A stretch of 64,000 bases of DNA from Humisphaera borealis (GCF_015169395.1 NZ_CP063458.1:5270001-5334000); one strand, 5' to 3'; shown: positions 44,509-53,567, numbered from the stretch's first letter. Made by a program: numbers and translations. Notes: a model not told the origin generated them from the sequence alone.

Positions 44509-45114
44509 ATGAATCGCATGCCAGGAATGCAACGTTTTGTTTCCGCTTCAGTTCTCGCCGTGCTGACTGTTTCGCTGCTGCTGGCCGGCTGTGGCGAAGT
44601 GAAGTCCACGCCGGTGACCCCCGGCTATCTGCGGGAAGGGCCGGCGATCGCGCAGGCACGCGAGCGACGGCAGGGCGATCAGCAGCGGATTGCCGAAGAA
44701 AGGGCCGACGCCCAGCAACGGCAGATCGCGGCGGCGACACAGGCCGCCGTCGCCCAGGCGACCGCTGCCCAGACACGACCGATCGCCACGCCTGCCGCCA
44801 GGTCCGGCCAGATCAGTCATGTCGTGGTCATGTGGCTCAAGAAGCCCGGCGATGCTGCCGCCCGCAAGAAGCTGCTCGACTTGGGGGAGACCTTCAAGAC
44901 GATCCCCGGCGTGCTCGATGTGACCGGCGGCGAAGTCGTGAAGTCGGACCGCGCGGTGGTCGATTCGAGCTACGACATCGCGTTTGTCGTCACCTTCAAA
45001 GACGCCGAAGGGCTTAAAGGATACGGACCGCACCCGGTTCACCAGAAGGCGGTGGAGGAAGTGGTGAAGCCGAACGTGGAGCGATACATCGTGTACGACT
45101 TCGTGACGCCGTAA
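44509..45114 (+). CDS. Lipoprotein with Dabb (stress-responsive A/B barrel) domain
   Basis: The 201-residue protein has a lipoprotein signal with lipobox LLAGC (Cys28), then a coiled-coil/disordered linker rich in Gln, Ala and Arg, and a C-terminal Dabb domain: ISHVVVMWLKKPGD, FKTIPGVLDVTGGE, VVDSSYDIAFVVTFKDAEGLKGYGPHPVH and PNVERYIVYDF. Dabb domains are ferredoxin-like dimers with varied roles. It is expected at the inner leaflet of a periplasmic-facing membrane. A terminator follows. Confidence 0.85.
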   Translation: MNRMPGMQRFVSASVLAVLTVSLLLAGCGEVKSTPVTPGYLREGPAIAQARERRQGDQQRIAEERADAQQRQIAAATQAAVAQATAAQTRPIATPAARSGQISHVVVMWLKKPGDAAARKKLLDLGETFKTIPGVLDVTGGEVVKSDRAVVDSSYDIAFVVTFKDAEGLKGYGPHPVHQKAVEEVVKPNVERYIVYDFVTP

Positions 45115-45152
45115 CGGTCGAGAGGTCGGGCTCAGAGCGTTCAAAGAAATGT

Positions 45153-45181
45153 GCCCACGGACAGGTGTCCGTGGGCGTTTT
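45153..45181 (+). terminator. Intrinsic terminator
   Basis: GCCCACGGAC and GTCCGTGGGC pair perfectly around AGGT and are followed by GTTTT. Confidence 0.9.
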
Positions 45182-45238
45182 CGTATGCTCTCGGGTTGCT
45201 GTTTCCCGCGTCGATTGAACCGATGTCGCGACGAACGC

Positions 45239-45655
45239 TCACGCCTTGGGTGCCGACGCTCCCAGCACCTTCTCGGCGGTCGCGATCAGCTTGTCCATCT
45301 TGAACGGCTTGTTGAGGTACTCGCTGACACCCAAGCTCTCGGCATACATCTTGTGCCGGCCGCCTTGGTTGCCGGTCACCATGATGACGAACGGCGGGCT
45401 GTTGCGCGGGCGCTTGGCTTTGACCTTTTCCTGCTGGATCTTCTCCAGCACGAGAAACCCGCTGCGGCCGGGCAGCATCATGTCGAGCACGATCAGGTCG
45501 GGGTTGGTCTGTTCGTTGAGCTCGACGGCTTTGTTCCCGTTATTGGTCGTTTCGACAATTGCCCCGGTCGGCTCGAACGCCGCCTGCATGCTGGTGAGGA
45601 TGTCCTGGTCGTCGTCAACGAGCAGGATGCGTTTATCTTTGAGAGTTTCGCTCAT
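45239..45655 (-). CDS. Single-domain response regulator (receiver)
   Basis: The 138-residue protein from ATG 45655 is a CheY-like receiver: acidic pair in LLVDDDQDIL, phosphoacceptor D58 in DLIVLDMMLPGRSG, VTGN (Thr switch), and the conserved lysine in EYLNKPFKMDKL. A loop of about 15 residues (KVKAKRPRNSPPF) is longer than in CheY. There is no output domain, so it works through partner proteins. No histidine kinase is in the window. Confidence 0.92.
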   Translation of the reverse strand: MSETLKDKRILLVDDDQDILTSMQAAFEPTGAIVETTNNGNKAVELNEQTNPDLIVLDMMLPGRSGFLVLEKIQQEKVKAKRPRNSPPFVIMVTGNQGGRHKMYAESLGVSEYLNKPFKMDKLIATAEKVLGASAPKA

Positions 45656-45823
45656 AACAGTGTCCCGGTGGGAGGAAGCCCGTGCGTGGTCGGCAAGTGT
45701 ATTGTACGCCTCATTTCCATGGACAGGCACGAAAAGTCAAGGCGGAAGGTCCGAGGTCCGATAAAGGATGGTGATCGATCAGAGTCGAGGCGCGTCCGAA
45801 ACGGCTCCCGGAGGGCAGACTTG

Positions 45824-46771
45824 GTGATTTCCCTTGAAAGCCACATTCATCTGGCCGGGGCCGCCGTCGAACGGCCCCCTTCGCGCACCGAACTGGAAGC
45901 GCCGATCGTCGTCCTCGACAGCGGGCTGGGCGGCCTGACCGTCGCTCGCGCGCTCCGCCGCGAGATGCCCGCCGAGCAGATCGTCTATTTCGGCGACACC
46001 GCGCGGCTGCCGTACGGATCGAAATCCCCGGCCACGGTTCGCCAGTACGTCACCCAGATCATCAACTATCTTCTGCCCCTGCGGCCGAAGCACGTGGTCA
46101 TGGCCTGCAATACCGCGACGGCGCTGGCGTTGTCGGCGGCGGTTGAGGCGTTTCCGGGGATTCCGATCTCCGGCGTGATCGAACCGGGGGCGCGAGCTGC
46201 CGTCGCGGCGGCCGGAGCCAAGAAGCAGCCGATCATCGGCGTTCTCGCGACCGATGCCACCGTCCGATCCGGCGCTTACGAACGGGCGATCCTCCGCCGA
46301 CGCCAACTGGCAAGAATTCTGATTCGTCCGACACCCTTGCTGGCTCCCATGGTCGAAGAAGGGCGAAGCTGCAACGACCCGCTCGTGAAGCTGGCACTGG
46401 AACAGTACCTCAAGCCGATGGTCGAGCGCGGGCTGGACGTGCTGCTGCTGGGCTGCACGCATTACCCGATTCTGCGGGCCGCGATCGAGCAGGTTGCCGG
46501 GCCCAAGGTCCTGGTGATTGACTCGGCACAGCAGTCCGCCCAAGATGTCGCCCGCCGACTGCGGAACGCCGGCATGGCTCGTGCACCGCGACGGTCGGCG
46601 GAGAAGGCGGCTGTCGGGTCGATGCGCTGCTACGTCAGCGACGACCCTGACCGTTTCCGGCTCCTGGCAGGGCGCTTCCTGGGTGAAGCGATCGAACCGC
46701 CCACGCTCGTTGACCCCGAGACCCTGTACCGACAGGTGTCAGCGCCGATGAGGCTGCGGCCGGCCGTCTGA
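45824..46771 (+). CDS. murI: Glutamate racemase
   Basis: MurI makes D-glutamate for peptidoglycan. The 315-residue product has VVLDSGLGGLTVARAL (acidic D32), YFGDTARLPYGSKS, first catalytic cysteine C95 in MACNTATA, and the second in LLLGCTHYPIL. GGAGGG at 45810 serves GTG 45824 (TTG 45821 is equally placed); the upstream frame runs through the divergent receiver gene and is not coding. The first 24 residues are an extension. Presence agrees with planctomycetes having peptidoglycan. Confidence 0.93.
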   Translation: MISLESHIHLAGAAVERPPSRTELEAPIVVLDSGLGGLTVARALRREMPAEQIVYFGDTARLPYGSKSPATVRQYVTQIINYLLPLRPKHVVMACNTATALALSAAVEAFPGIPISGVIEPGARAAVAAAGAKKQPIIGVLATDATVRSGAYERAILRRRQLARILIRPTPLLAPMVEEGRSCNDPLVKLALEQYLKPMVERGLDVLLLGCTHYPILRAAIEQVAGPKVLVIDSAQQSAQDVARRLRNAGMARAPRRSAEKAAVGSMRCYVSDDPDRFRLLAGRFLGEAIEPPTLVDPETLYRQVSAPMRLRPAV

Positions 46772-46824
46772 ACGAAGCCCTGCTTCACGGACGAACGCAG
46801 TGGCATGTTTGCAACAGGACAGGG

Positions 46825-47628
46825 ATGACCTTACAGCTTTCGCAATCGCGCACTACGCTCCTCACCCTTTCGCTGATCTGGGCTGTCATGCCGGGATGCT
46901 CCAGCAGCAGTGAGCGCCTAATCGACCCGGCGACGGAAATCGGCACCTCCGAGCGACAGCGAGAATGGGGCCGCACATTGGCCCAGCCGCTGGGCTTCCT
47001 CGAAGCGCCGTTCGTTAAGTCAGGACACATCTTTGAAGACGTCTCCGACGCGATCTCATCGGCACCGACACGATACGCCCTGATGATGGAAGACCCGGCG
47101 TCGCCGGACGCGCGCAGAACCGGGCTGTCAGAGATGGTCGAGCGGCCGTTCGGCGGCAAGCCGCCTTACACCACTCGTTACGCACAGATTGCCGTCGAGC
47201 AGGACGCGACGGGTAAGAAGTCTGACTACCTGTTGAGGGCATCGGCGATCCGCGGATTGAATCGGTCGCGCGAGCCGGGCCACACCCCGTTGTTCATCAA
47301 GGCACTTTCGGACGAAAATGACTGGGTTCGCCTCGAGGCGGTCAAGGCGCTCAATCGCCTGCCGGACGAATCGGCGATCCCGGCACTCCTGGCCGTGCTG
47401 ACCAAGCCGGACGAAAACAAGGACATCCGAATCGCCGCCGCCGAAGCCCTCCAGCACTACAAGAAGCTGGACGTGGCGCGCGTGCTCGTCGGACTGCTGG
47501 GCGATCGCGAGTTCGGCTTGGCGTGGCAATCTCACAAGAGCCTGACCCGCCTTACCGGGAAAGACCTGGGCTACGATGATAAGGCCTGGCTCTCCTATCT
47601 GACCGGCGCGGAAAAGCCGCTGGGCTGA
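46825..47628 (+). CDS. HEAT-repeat lipoprotein
   Basis: The 267-residue protein has a lipoprotein signal ending AVMPGC (Cys25). The C-terminal half has HEAT/PBS-lyase-type repeats: LLRASAIRGLNRSREPGHTPLF, WVRLEAVKALNRLPDESAIPALLAVL (about 165-190) and DIRIAAAEALQHYKKLDVA. The N-terminal part (GRTLAQPLGFLEAPF) is unassigned. It is likely a periplasmic scaffold. It lies 53 bases after murI in the same direction. Confidence 0.8.
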   Translation: MTLQLSQSRTTLLTLSLIWAVMPGCSSSSERLIDPATEIGTSERQREWGRTLAQPLGFLEAPFVKSGHIFEDVSDAISSAPTRYALMMEDPASPDARRTGLSEMVERPFGGKPPYTTRYAQIAVEQDATGKKSDYLLRASAIRGLNRSREPGHTPLFIKALSDENDWVRLEAVKALNRLPDESAIPALLAVLTKPDENKDIRIAAAEALQHYKKLDVARVLVGLLGDREFGLAWQSHKSLTRLTGKDLGYDDKAWLSYLTGAEKPLG

Positions 47629-47734
47629 TCGCAATGGAATGACTTCCATCGAAGGCCGAAGGGGCGACGCATTCCGCCGGCAGATCACGCCGCCCGTGCT
47701 TAACCCCCGTGTTTGCCGTGGTACATTGGTTTCA

Positions 47735-48577
47735 ATGAACCACTCAAAGCTCAACGGCCTGTGGATGTTCATCGCCCTGGTAGCCGGTGTCACGTCGCTT
47801 CGGGCGGCTGAACCCGAGGCACTTGTGACCATCGGGAAGGGGACGCTTCCGATCATCCTGTCGTCGCCGCACGGCGGACGCACCGCGATCCCGGATACGC
47901 CACCCCGCAAGGGCGAAGGAATCCAGAAGTTCGTCGCCGTCCGCGACGATAACACCGCCGAACTGACAGAGAAGCTCGCCGACGCGATCGAGAAGCAGTT
48001 GGGCGGTCGGCCGTACGTGGTGATCGCGCGGTTCGAGCGCAAGTTTGCCGACCCCAACCGCGTCGCCGCCGACGCCTACGAGCACCCCAACGCTAAGACG
48101 CACTACGACGCCTATCACAAGGCAATCAAGGATGCGGCGGCCGAAGTAAAAGCCAAGTGGGGCCGCGGCCTGCTTCTGGATATCCACGGGCAGGCAGTCA
48201 CGCCGGACGGCATCTACCGCGGTACCCGGGACGGCAAGGCCGTGGCCGAGCTGTTAAAGCGAGAGGGGGAGGCCGCAGTCGTCGGCCCGAAGAGCCTGTT
48301 CGGCCTGCTGGGTGCCGCGGGCTATCCCATACTGCCCGAGAAGCCGCCAACCGGAATTGGCACCGAAGCGCGATACAACGGCGGCTACATCGTCGACGCC
48401 TACGGCAGCCACCAGGGCACCGCGATCGACGCCATTCAGATGGAGTTCGGGGGAAAGCTGCGGGCAAAAGACCGGCTCGACAAGACCGCGGCGGATGTTG
48501 CCAAGGCGGTCGCCGAGTTTTCGACGAAGTACCTGCCCCGGTTGGGCGACGCGACAGAAAAGAAAACGTCGAAGTAG
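47735..48577 (+). CDS. N-formylglutamate amidohydrolase family exported protein
   Basis: The 280-residue product starts at ATG 47735 with a signal peptide (MNHSKLNGLWMFIALVAG, then AAEP). The family core shows ILSSPHGGRTAIPDTP, FVAVRDDNTAELTEKLADAI, VIARFERKFADPNR, and the zinc-site LLLDIHGQAVTPDGIYRGTR, followed by GGYIVDAYGSHQGTAIDAIQMEFGGKLR (location about 220-247). Cytoplasmic relatives release glutamate from N-formylglutamate; an exported copy probably acts on another substrate such as a peptidoglycan-related amide. That last point is inference. Confidence 0.8.
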   Translation: MNHSKLNGLWMFIALVAGVTSLRAAEPEALVTIGKGTLPIILSSPHGGRTAIPDTPPRKGEGIQKFVAVRDDNTAELTEKLADAIEKQLGGRPYVVIARFERKFADPNRVAADAYEHPNAKTHYDAYHKAIKDAAAEVKAKWGRGLLLDIHGQAVTPDGIYRGTRDGKAVAELLKREGEAAVVGPKSLFGLLGAAGYPILPEKPPTGIGTEARYNGGYIVDAYGSHQGTAIDAIQMEFGGKLRAKDRLDKTAADVAKAVAEFSTKYLPRLGDATEKKTSK

Positions 48578-48718
48578 CTGCCGATGACCGCACGCATGCT
48601 GGAGATGCAGGACCACCACGCAGGAACCAGAGAACACGAAGAAATCACGGAGAATTTGCCCGACTGAGATCGGCGCGATCTGTAATCCGAACGAATCGAT
48701 CAAAATCGTTCATGACGC

Positions 48719-48776
48719 TCCGCAGATTCGGCAGATTTCATAGAAGACAATCTGCGAGATCTGCGCAATCTGCGGT
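48719..48776. repeat. CGCAGATT repeat with inverted arms
   Basis: CCGCAGATT at 48719 faces AATCTGCGG at 48768, with CTGCGAGATCTGCG between. It is related to the terminator at 10817, but no T-run follows here. Confidence 0.65.
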
Positions 48777-48866
48777 TTCATCCTCTTGGTGTGAGGATCA
48801 CGGTGTCATGATGAACTCCGTGGTGAGTATCCCCGGACAGGCGCAACAGCATTTCGAACACTCTGG

Positions 48867-49532
48867 TCAAGTCTTGGGTTCCGGAGCGGTGGGGTAGCCA
48901 ATCTTCTGAAGCTCGTCGATGAGCGAACCCCAGTCGGTGTTGGGATTCAGCGCGCGGGCCATCTCCTCGGTCATCGGCCGATGCATATAGATCCGCCGGA
49001 CTTCGATGAAAGGGATCTCGATCTCGTAATACTGTTCGGCCCAGCGGGTGTACGAGACGGGATCGCCGTCGAGGACGGTCATGAGATGTTCCGAGCCGTC
49101 GGGGTCCGGGCCGGAGGGGAACTGGACACGACCGCGATACCAGCTCTTGTCCTGGCGTTGCCGCCAGACGCAGAAGGTCGCACGCGGGCCGCCCAGCCGC
49201 GGGTCATGAAGGATTTCGCCCAATGCCGGCGGAACGGCATCGAGAACGCCCGGCCAGGCCGCGCCGCGTTCGTGAACGGTTTCTGCCATCGCCGAATCGG
49301 GAACGTACCCTTTGAGAATGGCACCGGCCGGGGAGAAAAGCAGAAACCATTCGTCCCCCATCTCGTCGCGCATGGAAGCGAGCTGCTGGTTCGCGTCCCA
49401 GCTGCGCTGGTAGGTGTAGTATCGGAATTCCCACTCCGGCGAGAGGACGGCATCCAGCGTTGCGACGGCCTGGCAGACGCGGCGCAGTGGTTCGATGTCG
49501 GGAAGGATGTGAAGCGAACGGGTGGAAATCAT
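48867..49532 (-). CDS. Hypothetical protein, possible conserved planctomycete family
   Basis: The 221-residue product from ATG 49532 (GAGGG about 6 bases upstream) has no signal peptide. It reads as a globular alpha/beta protein rich in Trp and Tyr (RYYTYQRSWDANQQLASMRD, DEWFLLFSPAGAILKGY, FCVWRQRQDKSWYRG, YYEIEIPFIEVRRIYMHRPM). I do not recognise the family. The many aromatic and charged residues and normal codon phase support coding. An upstream start adding seven residues is possible. Confidence 0.7.
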   Translation of the reverse strand: MISTRSLHILPDIEPLRRVCQAVATLDAVLSPEWEFRYYTYQRSWDANQQLASMRDEMGDEWFLLFSPAGAILKGYVPDSAMAETVHERGAAWPGVLDAVPPALGEILHDPRLGGPRATFCVWRQRQDKSWYRGRVQFPSGPDPDGSEHLMTVLDGDPVSYTRWAEQYYEIEIPFIEVRRIYMHRPMTEEMARALNPNTDWGSLIDELQKIGYPTAPEPKT

Positions 49533-49712
49533 GGACGCCCTCATCCTCGTCATCCGTAGACGCGGTGTGCGAGTCGGATTGAACGAAACTCAGAGGGCAA
49601 ACGCAAGGGACGTGCGGGTTCTCCCCGGAACCCGGGTGTAGCCTGCTGTGGAGCCGGCTCTCAAGCCGCATCGCCAAAAGTTCTGCAAGGTCCCTCCAAA
49701 CCCCACGAGCGG

Positions 49713-50246
49713 TCAGTCCTGAAGGCTCGGCGTCCCCGCGTCGAGCGTTCGCGTCATCCGCCACAGGCGCGCATCTTTGCCGACGGCCTTTCCCGGCTTT
49801 CGGTCCGCGAACGCATAGCCCATGCGGCGATAGAACCGGATTGCGCGAATGTTCTGCGGCGAGACGTCGAGTTCGATCGTCCGCGCTTCCCAGGCCCGGA
49901 AGTAGACCTCCGCATACTGGTGAATGAGATTGCCGTACCCACGGCCGCGCACGTCGGGCGAGACGTAGAACAAGCTCACATAACCGGTGGGCATGCCATA
50001 AGGCACCTGCAACTCGAGCTGGCCGATGAATCGCTCCCCGCGAAATGCGAGAACGAAACCCTCGGGATAAATCTGCACCGACTCGGTAAGCCAACGGAGG
50101 TAAGACTCACGCCCCTCGTACTTGCAATCCCGGCCGAAACTGGCCAGGCAGGCGTCGTAGTGATTGGCGGCACAAAGATCGGCGTCCCTGGCGGGATCGA
50201 TGGTGCGATACGTCAACGGCGGGATGCGGTGGACCACGAGCGACAA
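49713..50246 (-). CDS. GNAT family N-acetyltransferase
   Basis: The 177-residue protein shows the acetyl-CoA site VSPDVRGRGYGNLIHQY (R/QxxGxG/A variant), the preceding strand TGYVSLFYV, and the late IELDVSPQNIRAIRFYRRMGYAF motif. The substrate is unknown. The gene stands alone, divergent from cmk. Confidence 0.9.
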   Translation of the reverse strand: MSLVVHRIPPLTYRTIDPARDADLCAANHYDACLASFGRDCKYEGRESYLRWLTESVQIYPEGFVLAFRGERFIGQLELQVPYGMPTGYVSLFYVSPDVRGRGYGNLIHQYAEVYFRAWEARTIELDVSPQNIRAIRFYRRMGYAFADRKPGKAVGKDARLWRMTRTLDAGTPSLQD

Positions 50247-50358
50247 AGATCGCGCGCAGTCGAGACGGACGCAAGGCGTCAGCGCGTCTTAACGCAGACA
50301 AATCTTACGCCGTCCCGCGCTCGTTAAAGTTGCCCGTCGCCACTACAATCCCGATCGC

Positions 50359-51045
50359 ATGATCATCACGATCGACGGTCCGGCAGGAACCGGCAAATCG
50401 ACCGTCGCCCAGACCATCGCCGAGCGATTGGGCTTCGACTTCCTCGACACCGGCGCGATGTATCGCGCGATCGGGCTTGAGGCGCTGCGCCGTCAGGCCG
50501 ATTTGGAAAACCACCGTGAACTGGCGTTTATCGCCAGGCACGCGGGTATCGAGTTCGACTGGGGGCACCGCCCGCCAATCGTACTGCTCAAGGGAGAGCC
50601 CGTCGGGCACCTGCTTCGCGGGGCCGAGGCGACCCGCGCGGCGTCGTTCGTCGCGGTCGTCCCGGAGATCAGGGACATCCTCGTCCGCGAACAGCAACGC
50701 ATCGGTCGAAACCGGCCGAACCTGGTGACCGAAGGGCGAGACCAGGGCACGGTTGTGTTTCCAGAGGCGGGGTTAAAGTTCTTCCTGGATGCGACTGCGG
50801 CCGAGCGCGCCAGGCGACGGGTCGCGCAGCTTCGGGCGCGGGGTGAGATCGTGGACTACCAGGAAATCCTGGCACAAATCGAAGAGCGCGACACCCGCGA
50901 CCGCAGTCGAAAGGTCGCCCCCATGAAACCCGCCGACGACGCCCGTGTCATCGATACCACGGCGCTGACCCAGCAACAGGTCGTAGAACTCATTATTTCG
51001 GCGGCCCAGGGGCATCAGTCCGAAGCAAAGGCCTCTCGCGGATGA
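50359..51045 (+). CDS. cmk: Cytidylate kinase
   Basis: The 228-residue protein phosphorylates CMP and dCMP. P-loop GPAGTGKST is at residues 7-15, the CMP site is FDFLDTGAMYRAIGLEAL, and the conserved TEGRDQGTVVFPEAGLKFFLDA (location about 121-142; usually GRDIGT) and RRRVAQLR LID region follow. Its stop overlaps the start of plsC by four bases (ATGA), an arrangement also seen elsewhere between cmk and acyltransferase genes. Confidence 0.95.
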   Translation: MIITIDGPAGTGKSTVAQTIAERLGFDFLDTGAMYRAIGLEALRRQADLENHRELAFIARHAGIEFDWGHRPPIVLLKGEPVGHLLRGAEATRAASFVAVVPEIRDILVREQQRIGRNRPNLVTEGRDQGTVVFPEAGLKFFLDATAAERARRRVAQLRARGEIVDYQEILAQIEERDTRDRSRKVAPMKPADDARVIDTTALTQQQVVELIISAAQGHQSEAKASRG

Positions 51046-51797
51046 GCAATCCATCGATCCCGGTCCCTCCGCTCCCGCCCGGACGCGTATTCCATGTGGA
51101 AGGCAAGACGCCATTCCGCGTGGCACACGTGTTAAGCCGGATTGTGTTCACGACGCTCTTTGATTTGAAGGTCTACGGTGCCGAAACGTTTCCACCGAGC
51201 GGCGGCGTACTGGTCGTTTCCAATCACCAGAGCCATCTCGACCCGGTCATTCTCGGCGTGGCGATTCCCCGGAGCCTCAGCTATTTCGCCAAGAGCGAAC
51301 TCTTCGAGATGCACCCGCTGTTCACCCGACTGATCGAGTCGCTCGGCGCATTTCCCGTTCGGCAAACCGGATCGGCCGCCGGCGCGATCAAGGAGACGAT
51401 CGACCGCCTGCAGTCCGGCGGCGCGCTGAACATCTACCCCGAAGGGTCTCGCTGCACCGACGGCGAAATCCATCCGTTCGAGAAAGGGGCCGCGCTGATC
51501 ATCCGCAAGGCGAAGGTGCCGGTGGTGCCGGTGGCGATTCACGGCTCTTTCGAGAGTTTTCCGCCGGGAACGATGTTGCCCAAGCCGCATCCGATCCGAG
51601 TCATGTTCGGACCGCCAATGACGCACCTGCACGAACTGAAGGGGGAGGAGATCACTAAAGTGATGCAGGAGCGCGTCACAGGCTTGTACGCCTGGCTTCG
51701 CGGACAGGATCCGATCTATCGCGAACGCGCCGAATGGGCGGTGCAACGAAGGCTTGTGGAACGTGCGGAGAAGCGGCGGCGGAAGATGAAGCATTGA
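51042..51797 (+). CDS. plsC: 1-acyl-sn-glycerol-3-phosphate acyltransferase
   Basis: The 251-residue protein makes phosphatidic acid from lysophosphatidic acid at the inner membrane. The catalytic HX4D motif is NHQSHLDP; FPVRQTGSAAGAI, NIYPEGSRCTDGEIHPFEKGAA and VPVVPVAIHGSFE are the further family blocks. A hydrophobic segment near residues 25-40 may touch the membrane. It is translationally coupled to cmk. The next gene converges, with a palindrome between. Confidence 0.9.
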   Translation: MSNPSIPVPPLPPGRVFHVEGKTPFRVAHVLSRIVFTTLFDLKVYGAETFPPSGGVLVVSNHQSHLDPVILGVAIPRSLSYFAKSELFEMHPLFTRLIESLGAFPVRQTGSAAGAIKETIDRLQSGGALNIYPEGSRCTDGEIHPFEKGAALIIRKAKVPVVPVAIHGSFESFPPGTMLPKPHPIRVMFGPPMTHLHELKGEEITKVMQERVTGLYAWLRGQDPIYRERAEWAVQRRLVERAEKRRRKMKH

Positions 51798-51842
51798 ATT
51801 GCGCCTACTTCAATACTGTTTCTGCAAAAGACTTCGCGAACT

Positions 51843-51929
51843 GGTGCCACGGGTCGCCGGTACTCCGGAGACCCGTGCATCGGCCTGAGTCGCACACGGG
51901 TCTGCGGAGTACCGCCGACCCGTGGCACC
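51843..51929. repeat. Inverted repeat, GGTACTCCG family, copy 2
   Basis: Arms 51843-51877 and 51892-51929 pair with a few mismatches. The core GGTACTCCGGAGACCCG matches the repeat at 11396. It lies between convergent genes and may terminate both. Confidence 0.85.
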
Positions 51930-51956
51930 GGCGCCTGGAGCTGTTTCCAGCATCAG

Positions 51957-53468
51957 TCACTTTGCGGTCGGCCTGGTCGCCGGCTTCATCGACGGCTTGC
52001 TGGTGGGCTCTACCCGCACGGTCACGCCGATGTCCACGATCCCCGTGTAGTAACGCCAGCCGCGCCCCAGGAACAACTGGTCTGCCAGTAGTTCATCGAT
52101 CGACTGCACCACCGCGCCTGCCGCCCGCGGCCGGCCGTTGATGGTCACGGTGATCGGCTGCTTGATGTCGATCATCTGGTCGTTGACGTAAAGCCGGAGC
52201 GAATCGACGTTCGTCGCCTTGATGTCGATCTTCTGCCCGGTGATCGTCGCCTCGGCTTTCACGGGGTTATCGAAATAGGTGAACGTGCCCGAGCCGTACC
52301 GGAGGACGGCTTTATGTTCTTCGCCGGGATCGATCGCCTGATACACCTGCAACCAGTCGTTGCGGTTGAACATCGTGTCCGGCCGGTTCGATTGCAGAGC
52401 GACCGACTTGGGATAAAGCTCGCGGACGCGCGCCCGCATTTTCTGGTACGCCCGCTCGGCAGTCGCTGCGTCGGGGGCGTGACCGATTCCCTTGGTCTCG
52501 TCGTATTCCACGTCAACCTTCTGAATGCGCATCGCTTTGACGATGCCGCGCGACGCCTCGACCTTCACGACGGTGTCGTCGGCGTCGTGCCAGACGACGG
52601 GTAGCACGTTTTTCAGGTTGATGATGCGAATCCGTTGCCACGACTGGCTCGCGCCGCCGGCCAGGGGGTTGATCGCGGCGAAGTAGGTCGTGTAGTGCAG
52701 CGCCAGATTCCACGCCGCGTGGGCCGACATGTTGTGACCGACGATGTAAACCCGCGCCGGATCGACATTCGCCCGCGAAGCCACGTGCTGCATCGGAAGC
52801 AGCACGGCGTTGCTGCCGGCGTAACTCGGGCCCCACAGTTCGTCGAGATTGAGCAGCGGCATCACCACGATCGCGTCGGGATGGGCCGCCTGTTCCTCGG
52901 CGATCCACTTCTTGTAGACGTCGGTCACCTGCTCGGCCGTCAGCGGCGGGTTGACGAGAAACGCGTGCGCGGTCGGCAGTTTCAGCACCAGCGGCCATGA
53001 TTTGGTGCGGTCGTACGCCTTCGGAAGACCGAAGAAATAGTGCGTCGGATAGATGCCAGTCTTCTGGTTGACGTAGTAGATGCCGCCGCCGTCGAGCGCG
53101 GGCCAGAACATTCGAATGCGGCAAAGCCGGCCGACGATGACGGGATCGACCTCCATCGCGGTGATCTGCTTTGCGACCGCTTTGCGGTCGGCCATGGTGG
53201 CGGCTTCGAAGTAGCGTTCGATCAGTTCATGAGCGGCGTGGTAACGGTCGGCGTCCTGAGGGCGGAAGCGGTCGCCAAGCTCTTTCTGATAAAGCTGGAC
53301 GAGGGCTTCTTTCGGGATTGGCGGCCAGGCGGGGCGGGTGGTGGGCGGCGGCTCGACCGGCGGAGGCACAGCCACCGACGGTCGCGACGCCGGCGCGGCG
53401 ATCAACCCGCTGACAAACGCCGTTAACAGCAATCCTGCGCCCAACTTCGCCCGGAACCGTGACAGCAT
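51957..53468 (-). CDS. Exported alpha/beta-hydrolase-fold protein lacking the nucleophile serine
   Basis: The 503-residue protein starts at ATG 53468 (GGAGGG 5-10 bases upstream) with a signal peptide (LGAGLLLTAFVSGLIAAPAS, residues 9-28). Residues about 150-370 are the esterase/dienelactone-hydrolase fold: FGLPKAYDRTKSWPLVLKLP, VYIVGHNMSAHAAWNLALHY and LPVVWHDADDTVV, KGIGHAPD. In relatives the elbow is GHSMGGH; here it is GHNMSAH, so N246 replaces the serine, while Asp and His remain. It is either a binding protein or uses S248 in an unusual geometry. The C-terminal 130 residues are a beta domain. Confidence 0.8.
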   Translation of the reverse strand: MLSRFRAKLGAGLLLTAFVSGLIAAPASRPSVAVPPPVEPPPTTRPAWPPIPKEALVQLYQKELGDRFRPQDADRYHAAHELIERYFEAATMADRKAVAKQITAMEVDPVIVGRLCRIRMFWPALDGGGIYYVNQKTGIYPTHYFFGLPKAYDRTKSWPLVLKLPTAHAFLVNPPLTAEQVTDVYKKWIAEEQAAHPDAIVVMPLLNLDELWGPSYAGSNAVLLPMQHVASRANVDPARVYIVGHNMSAHAAWNLALHYTTYFAAINPLAGGASQSWQRIRIINLKNVLPVVWHDADDTVVKVEASRGIVKAMRIQKVDVEYDETKGIGHAPDAATAERAYQKMRARVRELYPKSVALQSNRPDTMFNRNDWLQVYQAIDPGEEHKAVLRYGSGTFTYFDNPVKAEATITGQKIDIKATNVDSLRLYVNDQMIDIKQPITVTINGRPRAAGAVVQSIDELLADQLFLGRGWRYYTGIVDIGVTVRVEPTSKPSMKPATRPTAK

Positions 53469-53528
53469 AACGACCCTCCGTGAGCAACCGCCGCCTCGTT
53501 CAAGTCGATTCTTACCACGCGGATGCAG

Positions 53529-53567
53529 AGACACGGAGGATAAATCGTCGATTTATCCTCCGTGTCT
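53529..53567. repeat. 39-bp near-perfect palindrome
   Basis: AGACACGGAGGATAAATCG and its complement are separated by one base. The ACACGGAGG core is shared with arms near 17200 and 20040. It lies between ppi and the hydrolase gene, both on the minus strand. Confidence 0.85.
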
